43,897 bases of DNA. It comes from Novosphingobium sp. SG919 (GTDB lineage Bacteria; Pseudomonadota; Alphaproteobacteria; Sphingomonadales; Sphingomonadaceae). Location: the NCBI RefSeq assembly GCF_012932495.1, contig NZ_JABCNG010000010.1:1-43897 (forward strand), given 5' to 3'. Of this stretch, positions 17,475 through 25,759 are shown piece after piece. The notes beneath the pieces were generated by a model. It searched no databases. It saw nothing but the letters and a program-made list of their open reading frames with translations, and was not told where the DNA came from. Position 1 is the stretch's first letter, and each line of letters begins with the position of its first letter. The translations under genes and the position numbers were made by a program.

Positions 17475-18410
17475 GCAATACGCGCCATAAGTGGCGCTAG
17501 CCGGATTGTCATCAGGGCAAAATGTCCCGCGAGGCCATAAACCGCCTGCTCTCTCGGTATAAACGAGATGCTCTGGAGCGTGGTCCTGGTCGGTGACGGG
17601 CTCGAACAAATTATCCAATACTCAGAAATAAAATCATTTTTTGATGATCAATTTTTGAGCAAGCCCCCAAATCGGCCCCAGCCAAAAATTGCTGAAATGT
17701 GGAGGTGGAACAGAGGGCTCACATTGGCTTCGACCGGGCTGACGAATCGGCAAGACAGTCGAGGTTCCTGGCTACGGCGACAGATGTTTGGGGGCAAGTT
17801 TTACCATCAGTGCGCCTGAGCCAGTCCGCAAGGCAGCAGGCAGGAGCATGCATTTCACTGATAGCGAGAGCCGATCTTGGATGTCGGAATCTGGGACTTT
17901 GCAGTCGTTCCCGCACAATTTATTCAAGGGCAGGTTCATTGCCAAAATCCGTCACTCCGGGAACGGTGTGGCAGACCTGAAATGCGGCTTTAACTGGGAC
18001 TGTTGCCGGCAGGCACGTTTCGGCCCGCTTCAAAGCGAAAGTCGTCATGAGCTACGCTGAGTATAAGCGTCAAAATTGACTTTGCGAGAGCCAGGCAGGT
18101 AGACGCAGAGAGTGCAACCGAACTGCCAGCGGAACCCGTCATCTTCCTCACCTATCCGTCAGCCGCTTGGTCTGGCGAGATTGTAAATCTGCCTTTGGTC
18201 ACTCATGAAGCCGTGATACGCAGATTTTGGCTAGACTTTATCTTTATCATTTCAGATTTTCTGTAATATTGAAAATTATCATTCATTCATCATCGACGAA
18301 GATTTGGCATATTATCATTAATGAAGATTCAAAAATAACCACCACAGTACCCTCCTTAACTTTAGCGACGAAGCTCGTTCGCAATGTTTGGACAGCCTAC
18401 CATGTGATGC
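17475..18410. other. Long AT-richer intergenic region, probable island edge
   Basis: About 936 bp lie between the DUF2946 gene and the end of the oxoamine synthase gene, with no coding frame I can support. The short open frames here lack a convincing ribosome site or recognisable protein. From about 18210 to 18370 the sequence is strongly AT-rich and carries three copies of TTATCATT starting at 18244, 18276 and 18312. No tRNA, integrase or clear terminator hairpin was seen. I read it as the border between core chromosome and the acquired region. Confidence 0.6.
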
Positions 18411-19766
18411 TTAGCCGCGAACCAACACTTGCTTCTCCGCAATCTCACGCGCCGTCTTCAAGGCAGCCACTACCCTTCGACCACCCTCGCGGGCTGTCGC
18501 TTCGCTGTGGTTGGCCATCATCTGGATGCGGAAGCGAGAGGCGCCCACTGGTACCACAGGAAATTCTGCGAGATTGACGATCACGCCATTATCAAACGCC
18601 AGCCTGCTCCCGATCCGTCCGACCAACTCTTGCCCGACAAGCATCGGCACAATGGGCGTGGGGTTACCGAAACAGGCCTCACCAAGGGACGTAACCTCGT
18701 CGCGATAGGCGTTGATTGCGGCCATCAATTGCGCACGGAGCGTGTCACCTTCCTCGGATCTGACGATGCGAAGTGCCTGCCGCACCACTGCTGCCTGCAC
18801 CGGCGATAAGGCGTTCGAGAACATCCAGGGGCCACCGTAAATCTGGATGAAACGCCTGACGCTGGGCTGTTTCACCGCCACAAAACCGCCGTTCGAGGCG
18901 AAGGTCTTGGAGAATGACCCCATGACAATGTCGACTTTGCCCAACATGCCTTGGGCTGCGATTTGGCTCACCCCACCCGGCCCCATGGAGCCGAAGTCGT
19001 GGGCGACATCAACCATCAAGGTGGCGCCATACTCATGGCAGATGTCTTGCAAAGCCATGATATCGGGCGTGTCGGCATCCATCGAAAAGACACCTTCTGT
19101 GATGACCAGAATGCCGTTTTGGGTGTCTGTGGCGCGAATCTGGGCCACTGCCTCGCGAAACGCCTCCGTATCCAGATGTCGAACACGTTTTACGTTCTGC
19201 GTGGACGCGTTGGCCCCTTGCTGAAGGCAGGCATGGGCCAACTCATCCATCACTACGTGGTCGTATGGGCGCACCAACGCCGCAACCACACCAAATCCAG
19301 CCGCCCATCCGGTTGGGAACAAAAGAACCTGTTCCGACAACAGAGCATCGCCGAGTTCGCGTTCAAGCGCGAGGGATTCCCTAGTATTGCCAACAAGCGC
19401 ACCTGATCCCGCAGAATGAACTCCAAATTCCTCAATTGCACCCTTTGCGGCCGATAGAATTGCAGGATGCGATGACAGGCCCAGGTAATCCTGTGAAGCA
19501 AGGTTGATTCCGTTGGCGACTTCACCGGTCTCAAGCCGAATGGAGGCAGCCTGACCGGGGGCAGCCTGGAGTGACCTGACATAAGGCCAAAGTTTGTGCT
19601 CACTTCGCGCTTCGGTCCAGTCAAACAGTGCACGCGTTCGCGACAGCAGGTCCGCACCGCGAGGCCGGGCAAAATGAGCTACGCTTTTGCCAGATGCCAA
19701 CGAGGGGATGCTCTGGAAGTCCGATTGCGCTGGCGCAAAGAAGATGTCACTGTCGATGTCGCTCAC
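18411..19766 (-). CDS. Alpha-oxoamine synthase (CqsA/LqsA/SPT-like PLP enzyme)
   Basis: This is a 451-residue fold type I PLP enzyme of the alpha-oxoamine synthase group, which condenses an amino acid (or SAM) with an acyl-CoA. Domain landmarks: INLASQDYLGLSSHP near residue 88; GVHSAGSGALVGNT near 113; the PLP-ring Asp and His in MVDVAHDFGSMG; and the Schiff-base lysine in GSFSKTFASNGGF. The first about 75 residues are a non-family extension. Its ATG overlaps the methyltransferase stop by 4 bp, so the two are coupled. Relatives include serine palmitoyltransferase (essential in sphingomonads), KBL, ALAS, AONS and the CqsA/LqsA autoinducer synthases. Linkage to a methyltransferase and two LuxR-type regulators favours a signal-making role over sphingolipid synthesis; this is inference. 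Substrates are unknown. Confidence 0.85.
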   Translation of the reverse strand: MSDIDSDIFFAPAQSDFQSIPSLASGKSVAHFARPRGADLLSRTRALFDWTEARSEHKLWPYVRSLQAAPGQAASIRLETGEVANGINLASQDYLGLSSHPAILSAAKGAIEEFGVHSAGSGALVGNTRESLALERELGDALLSEQVLLFPTGWAAGFGVVAALVRPYDHVVMDELAHACLQQGANASTQNVKRVRHLDTEAFREAVAQIRATDTQNGILVITEGVFSMDADTPDIMALQDICHEYGATLMVDVAHDFGSMGPGGVSQIAAQGMLGKVDIVMGSFSKTFASNGGFVAVKQPSVRRFIQIYGGPWMFSNALSPVQAAVVRQALRIVRSEEGDTLRAQLMAAINAYRDEVTSLGEACFGNPTPIVPMLVGQELVGRIGSRLAFDNGVIVNLAEFPVVPVGASRFRIQMMANHSEATAREGGRRVVAALKTAREIAEKQVLVRG

Positions 19767-20701
19767 GCTTCATTGCCCTCCTCATGGGTCATCTCGCACC
19801 ACGCGATGGATCGGGTCGCCTCGCTCCATGTTCTGGGGGAGAAGCCTGCCTTGCGGGCATGGTCCGCCAGTTGCCCTTGAGAGCGATAGATCAGGTGCCA
19901 GTCCATCACGGCCTCCATCCAACCCGCAGTCAGGTGGTTCGGCAGGAAGTTAGCCAGAACGATGCGCCCTTGCGGCGCCAGGATCGCCTTCAGCAGCTTG
20001 TGGAACATGTCCATGGCGCGATCATCGAAGTAGTCGGTCAGGCCCAGCGTGTAGATGTAATCCCATTGCTCCCCACGGTTCTTTGCAGACCTGAGGAAGG
20101 CAAAGACGTTGGCCTCGACAATGGTGAGGGCATCGCCATGCTTTTGGCGCACCACCTCCAGCGACAATGGGTCTTGATCGACCACTGTCACCTGCGAGAG
20201 GTCTGATGCCGGAATATCATCCCCTTCGCGGAAGTGGCCGCAGGCAAGAGACAGAACCCGAGCTCCCGACGACAAAGCGAGATTGAGGCGCTCCTTGGCA
20301 TCATCTTTACGGTGCCGAACTGCAATGGCGGCGGTACTCGCGCTGGTGATTTTTAGCAGTTCTTTGCCCAATACCGTGCAGGTGCTTGGGTCATTTAGAC
20401 CATATATAAAGTCAATAAGTTCTGCATCACCCGAATAACCTCTTGGCCGGGCGAATGAACGTCGAGACATCGGATCTTCAAGAAGCGCTTTCTGCAAGGG
20501 GTGTGCACGGAGAAAGTTTTGCGTCTGTAGCCACTTTTCTGTTTGATAGCGCTGCGCGTTTAGATACCCAATCAGTACCGAAACGGCTATTCCGTATAAT
20601 CCAGCGCCGAGTAGATCAAAGCATACATCGAAAAACTCATATTGACCATGAGTGTCACTGATTGCACTCTCATCGAGTTGAGCAGCAAGCAAATTCAGCA
20701 T
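19763..20701 (-). CDS. SAM-dependent methyltransferase, PhcB-like
   Basis: This is a 312-residue class I methyltransferase. RSFARPRGYSGDAELIDFIYG, at about residues 80-100, resembles the RPRGYxGD box I associate with proteins annotated as extracellular-factor 3-hydroxypalmitate methyl ester synthases (PhcB-like). The SAM site follows as RVLSLACGHFREGD with the acidic motif VTVVDQDPLSLE. YIYTLGLTDYFDD and GRIVLANFLPNH give the later strands. I chose ATG 20701 because GGGGG lies five bases upstream; an in-frame ATG at 20794 lacks a site. It is the first gene of a two-gene unit with the oxoamine synthase and divergent from a LuxR-type gene. It may methylate a carboxyl or hydroxyl group on a signal or on the synthase product; the true substrate is unknown. 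Confidence 0.8.
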   Translation of the reverse strand: MLNLLAAQLDESAISDTHGQYEFFDVCFDLLGAGLYGIAVSVLIGYLNAQRYQTEKWLQTQNFLRAHPLQKALLEDPMSRRSFARPRGYSGDAELIDFIYGLNDPSTCTVLGKELLKITSASTAAIAVRHRKDDAKERLNLALSSGARVLSLACGHFREGDDIPASDLSQVTVVDQDPLSLEVVRQKHGDALTIVEANVFAFLRSAKNRGEQWDYIYTLGLTDYFDDRAMDMFHKLLKAILAPQGRIVLANFLPNHLTAGWMEAVMDWHLIYRSQGQLADHARKAGFSPRTWSEATRSIAWCEMTHEEGNEA

Positions 20702-21035
20702 TATGCCCCCGAAGTTCAAAAAGGGGCTTCTACAGATCGCTTGACAGACTGAACCCAACATCAGCGAATCGCGAAGCCAATTTTCGTTACCCAAAGGCTA
20801 ACCTTCGCATCCGCAGCAACGCTTCCCCCACTTGGGGGATGTTGTGCATTTTGTGCCTGAGAATTTGGGTGATATAGATGGAAAGCTCGTTCTCGTCGAA
20901 GTGATGGGAAGATAAAATCACTTCTTATCAGTATCTAATTGGACATATCCTTCGGAGCATAAGTAGCCTCTCGACGCCATGCTGCACTTGTTCCATGATT
21001 GCCTCCCATGTGCGTATAACGTTGGGGGCACTGGC
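20702..21035. promoter_or_regulatory. Divergent control region between methyltransferase and LuxR-type gene
   Basis: About 334 bp separate the two divergent starts. Two clean symmetrical elements are present: a 16-bp palindrome TCCCCCA-CT-TGGGGGA at 20824-20839, and an 8-bp inverted repeat GAAGTGAT (898-905) / ATCACTTC (917-924) at 20898-20924. Neither has a T-run, so they look more like operator sites than terminators. Divergent placement beside an HTH regulator makes autoregulation and control of the biosynthetic pair plausible. No canonical -35/-10 pair could be fixed. Confidence 0.55.
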
Positions 21036-22148
21036 GTGATTCACTGCGAAGAAGGCGTTGCGCGGATCATTCAGTCTTTCGCGCAGACTATTGTCGATCC
21101 CCATCATTGGCGGTCGGCGATGGAGTTATTGAGTGACCGCGTCGGCGCAGTCGGTTGCGCGCTTGAGTTGACGGACCTGAACTCTGGCGCAGCCGTCATG
21201 GAAAACACCGTTCAACTCGACGCTGACCAACTCGGTCAATACCAAGACCGCATCTTTCATGTGAACCCAAGGATCATCCGAGCGCTGTCCATGAACCTTG
21301 GCCAGGTGGCAGATGATCGCGTTCTGATGAGCCAGCGGGACTATGAAAACTCAGAGTTTCTTGATTGGCTTGAAGGTACGCCCTACTACTATATCATTGG
21401 CAGCAAAATCCTGAACGACAACGGTCATGTAGGCTTCCTAACTGCGAATTTCGCCAAAAATCGTGGGAAGGCCACGCAAGACGATCACAAGATTTTTTCG
21501 CTGCTCACGCCGCACCTCGTTAACATCTTGGCTGCGTCGAGGGTGCTGTCGGCAAATCAGCTTTGCAATGACACGCTTACGCTCAGCGCCATGGATGCAG
21601 AGCGCCCATTTGCATTTCTGGACCGCGCCGGCCGGTTGATTGAATGTTCGCAGGGATTCGTCCAAGCCTTGCGTTCGCAGCGTTTCCTCGATGTGCGAAA
21701 TTCCTCGCTGGTCGCTCGCCATGGTCAGCATCGTGCGGCACTGGATGGATTTCTGAACGCGGCCCTTGGCCCAAAACGCTATATTGAGCCGCCTCTGCCA
21801 CTTCGCCTCAGTAAGCCTGACGCGCCTCGTGGGCTGGTCATACGGGCAGTTCCACTGGCGCCTCAAAACGATCCATTCGACATATTCCGACCGGCCGCGC
21901 TGATCACGTTAACGGATTTGGACGAACCCTATCAGGTCAAACGGCGCGACCTTGTTGCGATCTTTGACCTTACAGTAAGGGAGGCTGATGTGGCAGCTCT
22001 CATTGCAGAAGGGCATTCCCCCCAGCAAGCCGCAGCCCATCTGCGGATTGGCCTCGACACGGTCCGCCAGCACCTCAAGGCTATCTATTCAAAACTGAAC
22101 GTAAGCCGTCAGGCTGATCTCGTCTCGATGATCGCAAAGGTTTCGTGA
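21036..22148 (+). CDS. LuxR-type HTH transcriptional regulator (first of two)
   Basis: This regulator of about 370 residues has a C-terminal LuxR/FixJ-type helix-turn-helix. It reads FDLTVREADVAALIAEGHSPQQAAAHLRIGLDTVRQHLKAIYSKLNVSRQADLV (positions about 21960-22140), with the normal A/L/G and TVRxHLKxIYxKL pattern. The roughly 290-residue N-terminal part is not a recognisable autoinducer-binding LuxR domain. It resembles the PAS/GAF-like region of alphaproteobacterial orphan regulators and could bind a ligand. I prefer GTG 21036, which has GGGGG seven bases upstream; the ATG at 20979 has no ribosome site and adds a non-conserved stretch. It is divergent from the methyltransferase and followed after about 80 bp by a second regulator of the same plan. 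Confidence 0.85.
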   Translation: MIHCEEGVARIIQSFAQTIVDPHHWRSAMELLSDRVGAVGCALELTDLNSGAAVMENTVQLDADQLGQYQDRIFHVNPRIIRALSMNLGQVADDRVLMSQRDYENSEFLDWLEGTPYYYIIGSKILNDNGHVGFLTANFAKNRGKATQDDHKIFSLLTPHLVNILAASRVLSANQLCNDTLTLSAMDAERPFAFLDRAGRLIECSQGFVQALRSQRFLDVRNSSLVARHGQHRAALDGFLNAALGPKRYIEPPLPLRLSKPDAPRGLVIRAVPLAPQNDPFDIFRPAALITLTDLDEPYQVKRRDLVAIFDLTVREADVAALIAEGHSPQQAAAHLRIGLDTVRQHLKAIYSKLNVSRQADLVSMIAKVS

Positions 22149-22227
22149 TGGGCGGCAGCAGGATGTTGGCCCTTTCAACAACCGTCCTGACGATAGCAGG
22201 AATGAGCATGGGCAGCGGAGAGCGTTG

Positions 22228-23319
22228 ATGCGATTGGATCTGGATGGGCTATACGGCGCAATAGATAACGATGCAGCGTTTGCGCAAATTGGCGACAGGG
22301 TTGCCGAAGCTGTTGGTATGCGTTCTGCGGTAATCGTGGAACTGAATGTGTCAGGTGAAGCGTCCGCCCTGCACGCCAACGGCTATTGGTCGGCTGAAGA
22401 CTTGGGGGTCTATGTGGAACGTTTCGCTGCAACAGACCCATGGACGAGTCTGGCGATCCAAGTCGGAAACTTTGGCCGAGCGGCTGCACTTGATGCCCAC
22501 ATGTCCCCCAAGGCTTTCTTGCAAACCGAACTTTACAATGATTTTTTCAAAACCATCGGCGATGATACGGCACGCTGCCTTGGGGTTATGCCTGAATTAG
22601 GCAAACGCGGCCTAATGGTTGCTGTGCACAAGGCGGCAATCACAACCGCGTTCGACGCTGAAGAAGCGGCAAGGCTTGATGCAGTCTACAGCCATTTGCG
22701 TCGCGTAATGAACTTGCGGCGCATGTTTGAACGGGAACGCCATCGCTCCGGCGTCTTGCAGGACTTGGCCGATCATTCCGATCATGCCCTTCTACGGGTG
22801 GACACAGACTTACGAGTGCTGGGCCTATCCTTCAGTGCGAAGTTGATGCTCGATCAGCATGATGGCTTGGCGATTTCGCGCTCAAGGCTTGTCGCATCGC
22901 AGGTCATGGAGGGTAGGATTAAGGCTGCTGTCGCGGCAGTGATCGGCAAGGCTGGCGCCTCAAACTTTGGCTTACTTTGTCACCGGCCATCTGGCCTTCG
23001 TCCCTATCGCATCGCAGTGTTGCCTGCCGGTTTTGAAGGGAGCGCCGGAGCCATCCTGAAAATCACTGACCCCGAATACGAGCTAGCCCCCTCCGCTTTG
23101 TCAGCCCTGCAATCCGCTTATGGCCTGTCAGCCATGGAGGTGGAACTTGCTCGCGGCATCCTCGCCGATCAATCCCTCGAAGAGATCGCGGACGGCAGAG
23201 CGGTACGACGCGAAACGATCAAGACCCAGCTCAAATCGCTCTTCACAAAGACCCATACCAACCGGCAGTCAGCGTTGATGAAGTTGCTGTGCACGTTCCC
23301 GCTGGGGCGCAGTCAATGA
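22228..23319 (+). CDS. LuxR-type HTH transcriptional regulator (second of two)
   Basis: This 363-residue regulator has the same layout as its upstream neighbour: an N-terminal sensor-like region beginning MRLDLDGLYGAIDND and a C-terminal LuxR-type HTH. The HTH reads YGLSAMEVELARGILADQSLEEIADGRAVRRETIKTQLKSLFTKTHTNRQSALM. The recognition helix here is RRETIKTQLKSLF rather than LDTVRQHLKAIY. GGAG about nine bases before ATG 22228 supports the start. The N-terminal parts of the two proteins share hydrophobic pattern but little identity by eye, so they are old paralogues or separately acquired. Two regulators beside one biosynthetic pair could mean one senses the product and one controls synthesis. 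Confidence 0.85.
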   Translation: MRLDLDGLYGAIDNDAAFAQIGDRVAEAVGMRSAVIVELNVSGEASALHANGYWSAEDLGVYVERFAATDPWTSLAIQVGNFGRAAALDAHMSPKAFLQTELYNDFFKTIGDDTARCLGVMPELGKRGLMVAVHKAAITTAFDAEEAARLDAVYSHLRRVMNLRRMFERERHRSGVLQDLADHSDHALLRVDTDLRVLGLSFSAKLMLDQHDGLAISRSRLVASQVMEGRIKAAVAAVIGKAGASNFGLLCHRPSGLRPYRIAVLPAGFEGSAGAILKITDPEYELAPSALSALQSAYGLSAMEVELARGILADQSLEEIADGRAVRRETIKTQLKSLFTKTHTNRQSALMKLLCTFPLGRSQ

Positions 23320-23699
23320 TTATGCAAATGGCTTTGTCAGCACTGCGTGAGGTTGATGCTCTAAACGGCTATTTGGTCCCCAACGCGGAACAATCATTGA
23401 ACTTTTGATCTCATGCCACCCTCGCTTGGCAAGCCCTATCGGAGCGAAAATGACCCGCAAGCACCTATTTCTACGCCATTTTTTCTGATCACCCGCGCTA
23501 GCTCGTGCGTCACCCAAAGTTCCTGTTGACGCAGCACACCGAACGCGGAAGGTCTGATAGCTGTCCTTTGTTCAGGAGGCGAGGCGGATAGAATGGCGGG
23601 TGTTGGCGTAGGCCGACATTCCCGGCACTTCATCTGAACGACGTATTCTGGTCGGCAGCCGTCAGTGCCGAATTTCGCATTCGGATGGAGAGCGGTCGT
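23320..23699. other. Non-coding gap between regulator and orphan gene
   Basis: About 380 bp with no supported gene. A short leftward open frame (23436-23633) contains VLRQQELWVTHELARVIRKNG, which could be the fragment of an older gene, but no ribosome site or family is evident. No hairpin with a T-run is evident after the regulator stop. Confidence 0.4.
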
Positions 23700-24137
23700 T
23701 CACTCTTGCCAAAATGTGACCGCGAAATCGTCCTCGTTGTCCACGAACTCGACCTTGCATCGTCGGGCGGGAAAATCGCGGCGCAGTTTCGCGTCGAGCA
23801 TGTCCACCATGATCTTGCAAACATATCGCGCTCGCTCTTGGGCTATAGCTTCAATCTCGTTGCCACCCCGGAAGAATGCTTCCAGACTGTTATAGTTCAA
23901 GGCGGCTTCAATCTGGGCGCGGGTATGGCCACCCGTTTCGCTATTTCGTAGTTTTTCCACAGAAAAGTCGTGGCGAAGCACATAGTCTTTGTAAACGATG
24001 ATCTTCGGCCAAAACAATGCCGTAAAAGCTACGGCTTGATCTGACCGCGCGATGGCGCAAAGCCAGTCTTCTGGCTTCACTCCTCTGCCATCATTCCAAG
24101 CTTGAAGGTCAGGTAGTAGGTCGATCGCGGTGTTCAT
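23700..24137 (-). CDS. Orphan hypothetical protein, 145 aa
   Basis: This is a soluble, acidic-to-neutral 145-residue protein with no signal peptide or membrane segment. It begins MNTAIDLLPDLQAWNDGRG and contains a Trp-rich early section (KPEDWLCAIAR, ALFWPKIIVYKDYVL). A His-Asp string (RHDFSVEKLRN), a helical middle (RAQIEAALNYNSLEAFFRGG) and an ending VDNEDDFAVTFWQE follow. I do not recognise the family. It stands alone between the regulator pair and the IS66 remnant, with no operon partner. Balanced codon use and full length argue that it is a real gene. Confidence 0.6.
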   Translation of the reverse strand: MNTAIDLLPDLQAWNDGRGVKPEDWLCAIARSDQAVAFTALFWPKIIVYKDYVLRHDFSVEKLRNSETGGHTRAQIEAALNYNSLEAFFRGGNEIEAIAQERARYVCKIMVDMLDAKLRRDFPARRCKVEFVDNEDDFAVTFWQE

Positions 24138-24254
24138 CCTACGATACTATAACGATCCACGAATGGCCGGCAACGGGCGAGAGTTGCCAGCGGTAGGAGC
24201 TCGAACCCACGCCCGTTGCCGGGATCGCTGTTGCGATACGTCTACCAATTCCGT

Positions 24255-24349
24255 CAAGCTGGCGGGTCTATACCGAGGATGGGCGCCTTGAGATCGACAA
24301 TAACCTCGCGGAGAACGCTTTGCGCGGCATTGCTGTGGGCCGGAAGAAC
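24255..24349 (+). pseudogene. IS66 family tnpC remnant, left part
   Basis: The frame containing RVYTEDGRLEIDNNLAENA and then LRGIAVGRKN is the conserved late section of the IS66 transposase TnpC (usual form DGRLEIDNNAAERALRxVAxGRKN). It stops being IS66 after the Asn codon at 24347-24349, where the IS110-family element begins. The upstream end of the remnant fades within about 35 codons, so most of tnpC is lost. It continues in the same frame at 25850 beyond the insertion. Confidence 0.85.
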
Positions 24350-24366
24350 TCTTATGACCATTGTCA

Positions 24367-24634
24367 AGGATCGAGGGTGCAAAAAGTTAAGCCGTCTCTG
24401 CGATCCAAGAGGCAGCTACCTTGGCATCGCAATCGGCAGAGGTCGATAGCGTGGGTCAAACCGACGGTCGCTCAAACTCTTGTCCGGGGATTGGCTACCC
24501 CATGGTGACTGTGCGTCGGAAGGCTGCCTCGTTCTGGCTGCGGACATGGGAGTAACCCGTCCAAATTCTTGCCCGAGGGTTCCTTCACCGCTCCCTTACC
24601 ATCTTCCTCTGCCGAAGGCGGCATGCACCCGTTT
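24367..24634 (-). ncRNA. Candidate bridge/seek RNA segment of the IS110-family element
   Basis: About 268 bases lie between the transposase stop and the right-hand inverted repeat, with no convincing gene. In IS1111-type elements the guide RNA that pairs with donor and target DNA is reported to be encoded downstream of the recombinase gene, whereas in IS110-group elements it is upstream. Position and length fit that model. I have not identified the loops or their pairing to the IS66 target; the call rests on location. Confidence 0.5.
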
Positions 24635-25759
24635 TCAGGCGGGCGCCGCTCCCGGCGCCGGCTCGTACCGGCGCGCAAGATCCCAGGTGAAGCCGACGAG
24701 CTCTCGGGCGACAGCTGTGACCGCGACGTTGCTCTTCTTCCCGCGGCCAACCAGCTTTCGATACCGGCCGTTGAGGCGAAGCTGGGCTTTCCATGCTATG
24801 TCTTTGGCTTCTTGCGGCACGTCTGCCTTTTGCTTTTCCATAAACTGGCCGACCTTTGGCGTCGTTCGGTAGCACCAAGCGGCTTCGAACAGCAGCGCCC
24901 GCATATCCGTGTTGCCTGCCTTTGTGATTCCGCGGGGCCGAATGGAGCCACCGCTAGAGTGCTCGCCGGGAACCAACCCCAGATACGCCATGAGTTTGCG
25001 CGGGCTGGCGAAGCGGGAGAACTCACCGACCTCTGCCACGATAGTCGCCGCGATAACCATTCCGACCCCCTTTAGTCCCTGCAATGCAGTGACCACAGGT
25101 CCCAGAGACCAGTCAGGTATGATGGCCGCGATTTGATCTTCCAGTTCTTTTTTGCGTGAGTCAGCCTGGGCAAGCCGATTCAGATAGCTCTGGAATGCGA
25201 TTTGCTGGCCCCTGTGCTCAAAACGCCGATCTGCAAGCCAAGATCTGTGGCGACAGGACCACGGCTTCCCTTCGTAACGCAGACCATGTTTGAGTAAAAA
25301 CATCTGAATTTGGGCACGGGCCTTCCGGACATCATGAGATGCTAAATGCCGAGCTCTAACCAGGTCGCGCATGGATTCATGAGTGGGGTCGGGCACCCAA
25401 ACGTACGTCAGTTCGCCAGCCCGAAGAAGACGGGCAAGCATCATCGCGTCACGCGTATCGTTCTTTTGGCGATTGCCCGGACGAACGGGAGTATGGCTGG
25501 GAGCAACAATCCGACAGTGGAAACCCAGATTCGCGAGTTGGCGATATACGCCGTACCCGCATGGGCCAGCCTCGTACACAAATTCCATGCGGTTATGGCG
25601 ATCCGCCAGCTTCCGAGCCAATTTGGCAATCGCGTCAGGTTCATTGGGGATAACGCCGATAAGGCGAACCTCCCCGTCTCGCCCAGCCATCGCAACTGCG
25701 GCTGAGATTGTTTCCTTGTGCACATCCAGTCCGATGAAAGCGTCATAATCGCCTGCCAT
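24635..25759 (-). CDS. IS110 family transposase (DEDD recombinase)
   Basis: This 374-residue recombinase catalyses RNA-guided insertion and excision of its element. The N-terminal RuvC-like DEDD domain is intact: Asp12 in FIGLDVHK, Glu63 in FVYEAGPCGYG, and Asp101/Asp104 in NDTRDAMMLARLL. The C-terminal Transposase_20 domain reads LQGLKGVGMVIAATIVAEVG and SSGGSIRPRGITKAGN, the latter including the Ser region proposed as nucleophile. I chose ATG 25759 because GGAGG lies six bases upstream; the in-frame Met 14 codons earlier has no site. It ends in an Ala/Pro-rich tail. Confidence 0.92.
   Translation of the reverse strand: MAGDYDAFIGLDVHKETISAAVAMAGRDGEVRLIGVIPNEPDAIAKLARKLADRHNRMEFVYEAGPCGYGVYRQLANLGFHCRIVAPSHTPVRPGNRQKNDTRDAMMLARLLRAGELTYVWVPDPTHESMRDLVRARHLASHDVRKARAQIQMFLLKHGLRYEGKPWSCRHRSWLADRRFEHRGQQIAFQSYLNRLAQADSRKKELEDQIAAIIPDWSLGPVVTALQGLKGVGMVIAATIVAEVGEFSRFASPRKLMAYLGLVPGEHSSGGSIRPRGITKAGNTDMRALLFEAAWCYRTTPKVGQFMEKQKADVPQEAKDIAWKAQLRLNGRYRKLVGRGKKSNVAVTAVARELVGFTWDLARRYEPAPGAAPA

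Noticed and set aside
17788..18060. Small open frames in the 17.5-18.4 kb spacer
   Set aside because: No ribosome site, no family resemblance, overlapping frames of similar length on both strands.
18411..19766. Calling the oxoamine synthase serine palmitoyltransferase for sphingolipids
   Set aside because: The altered PLP motif, the methyltransferase partner, the regulators and the AT-richer accessory setting argue against the housekeeping enzyme, though phylogeny must decide.
23436..23633. 65-codon leftward frame with VTHELARVIRKNG
   Set aside because: Could be a gene fragment but lacks start signals and a recognisable family.
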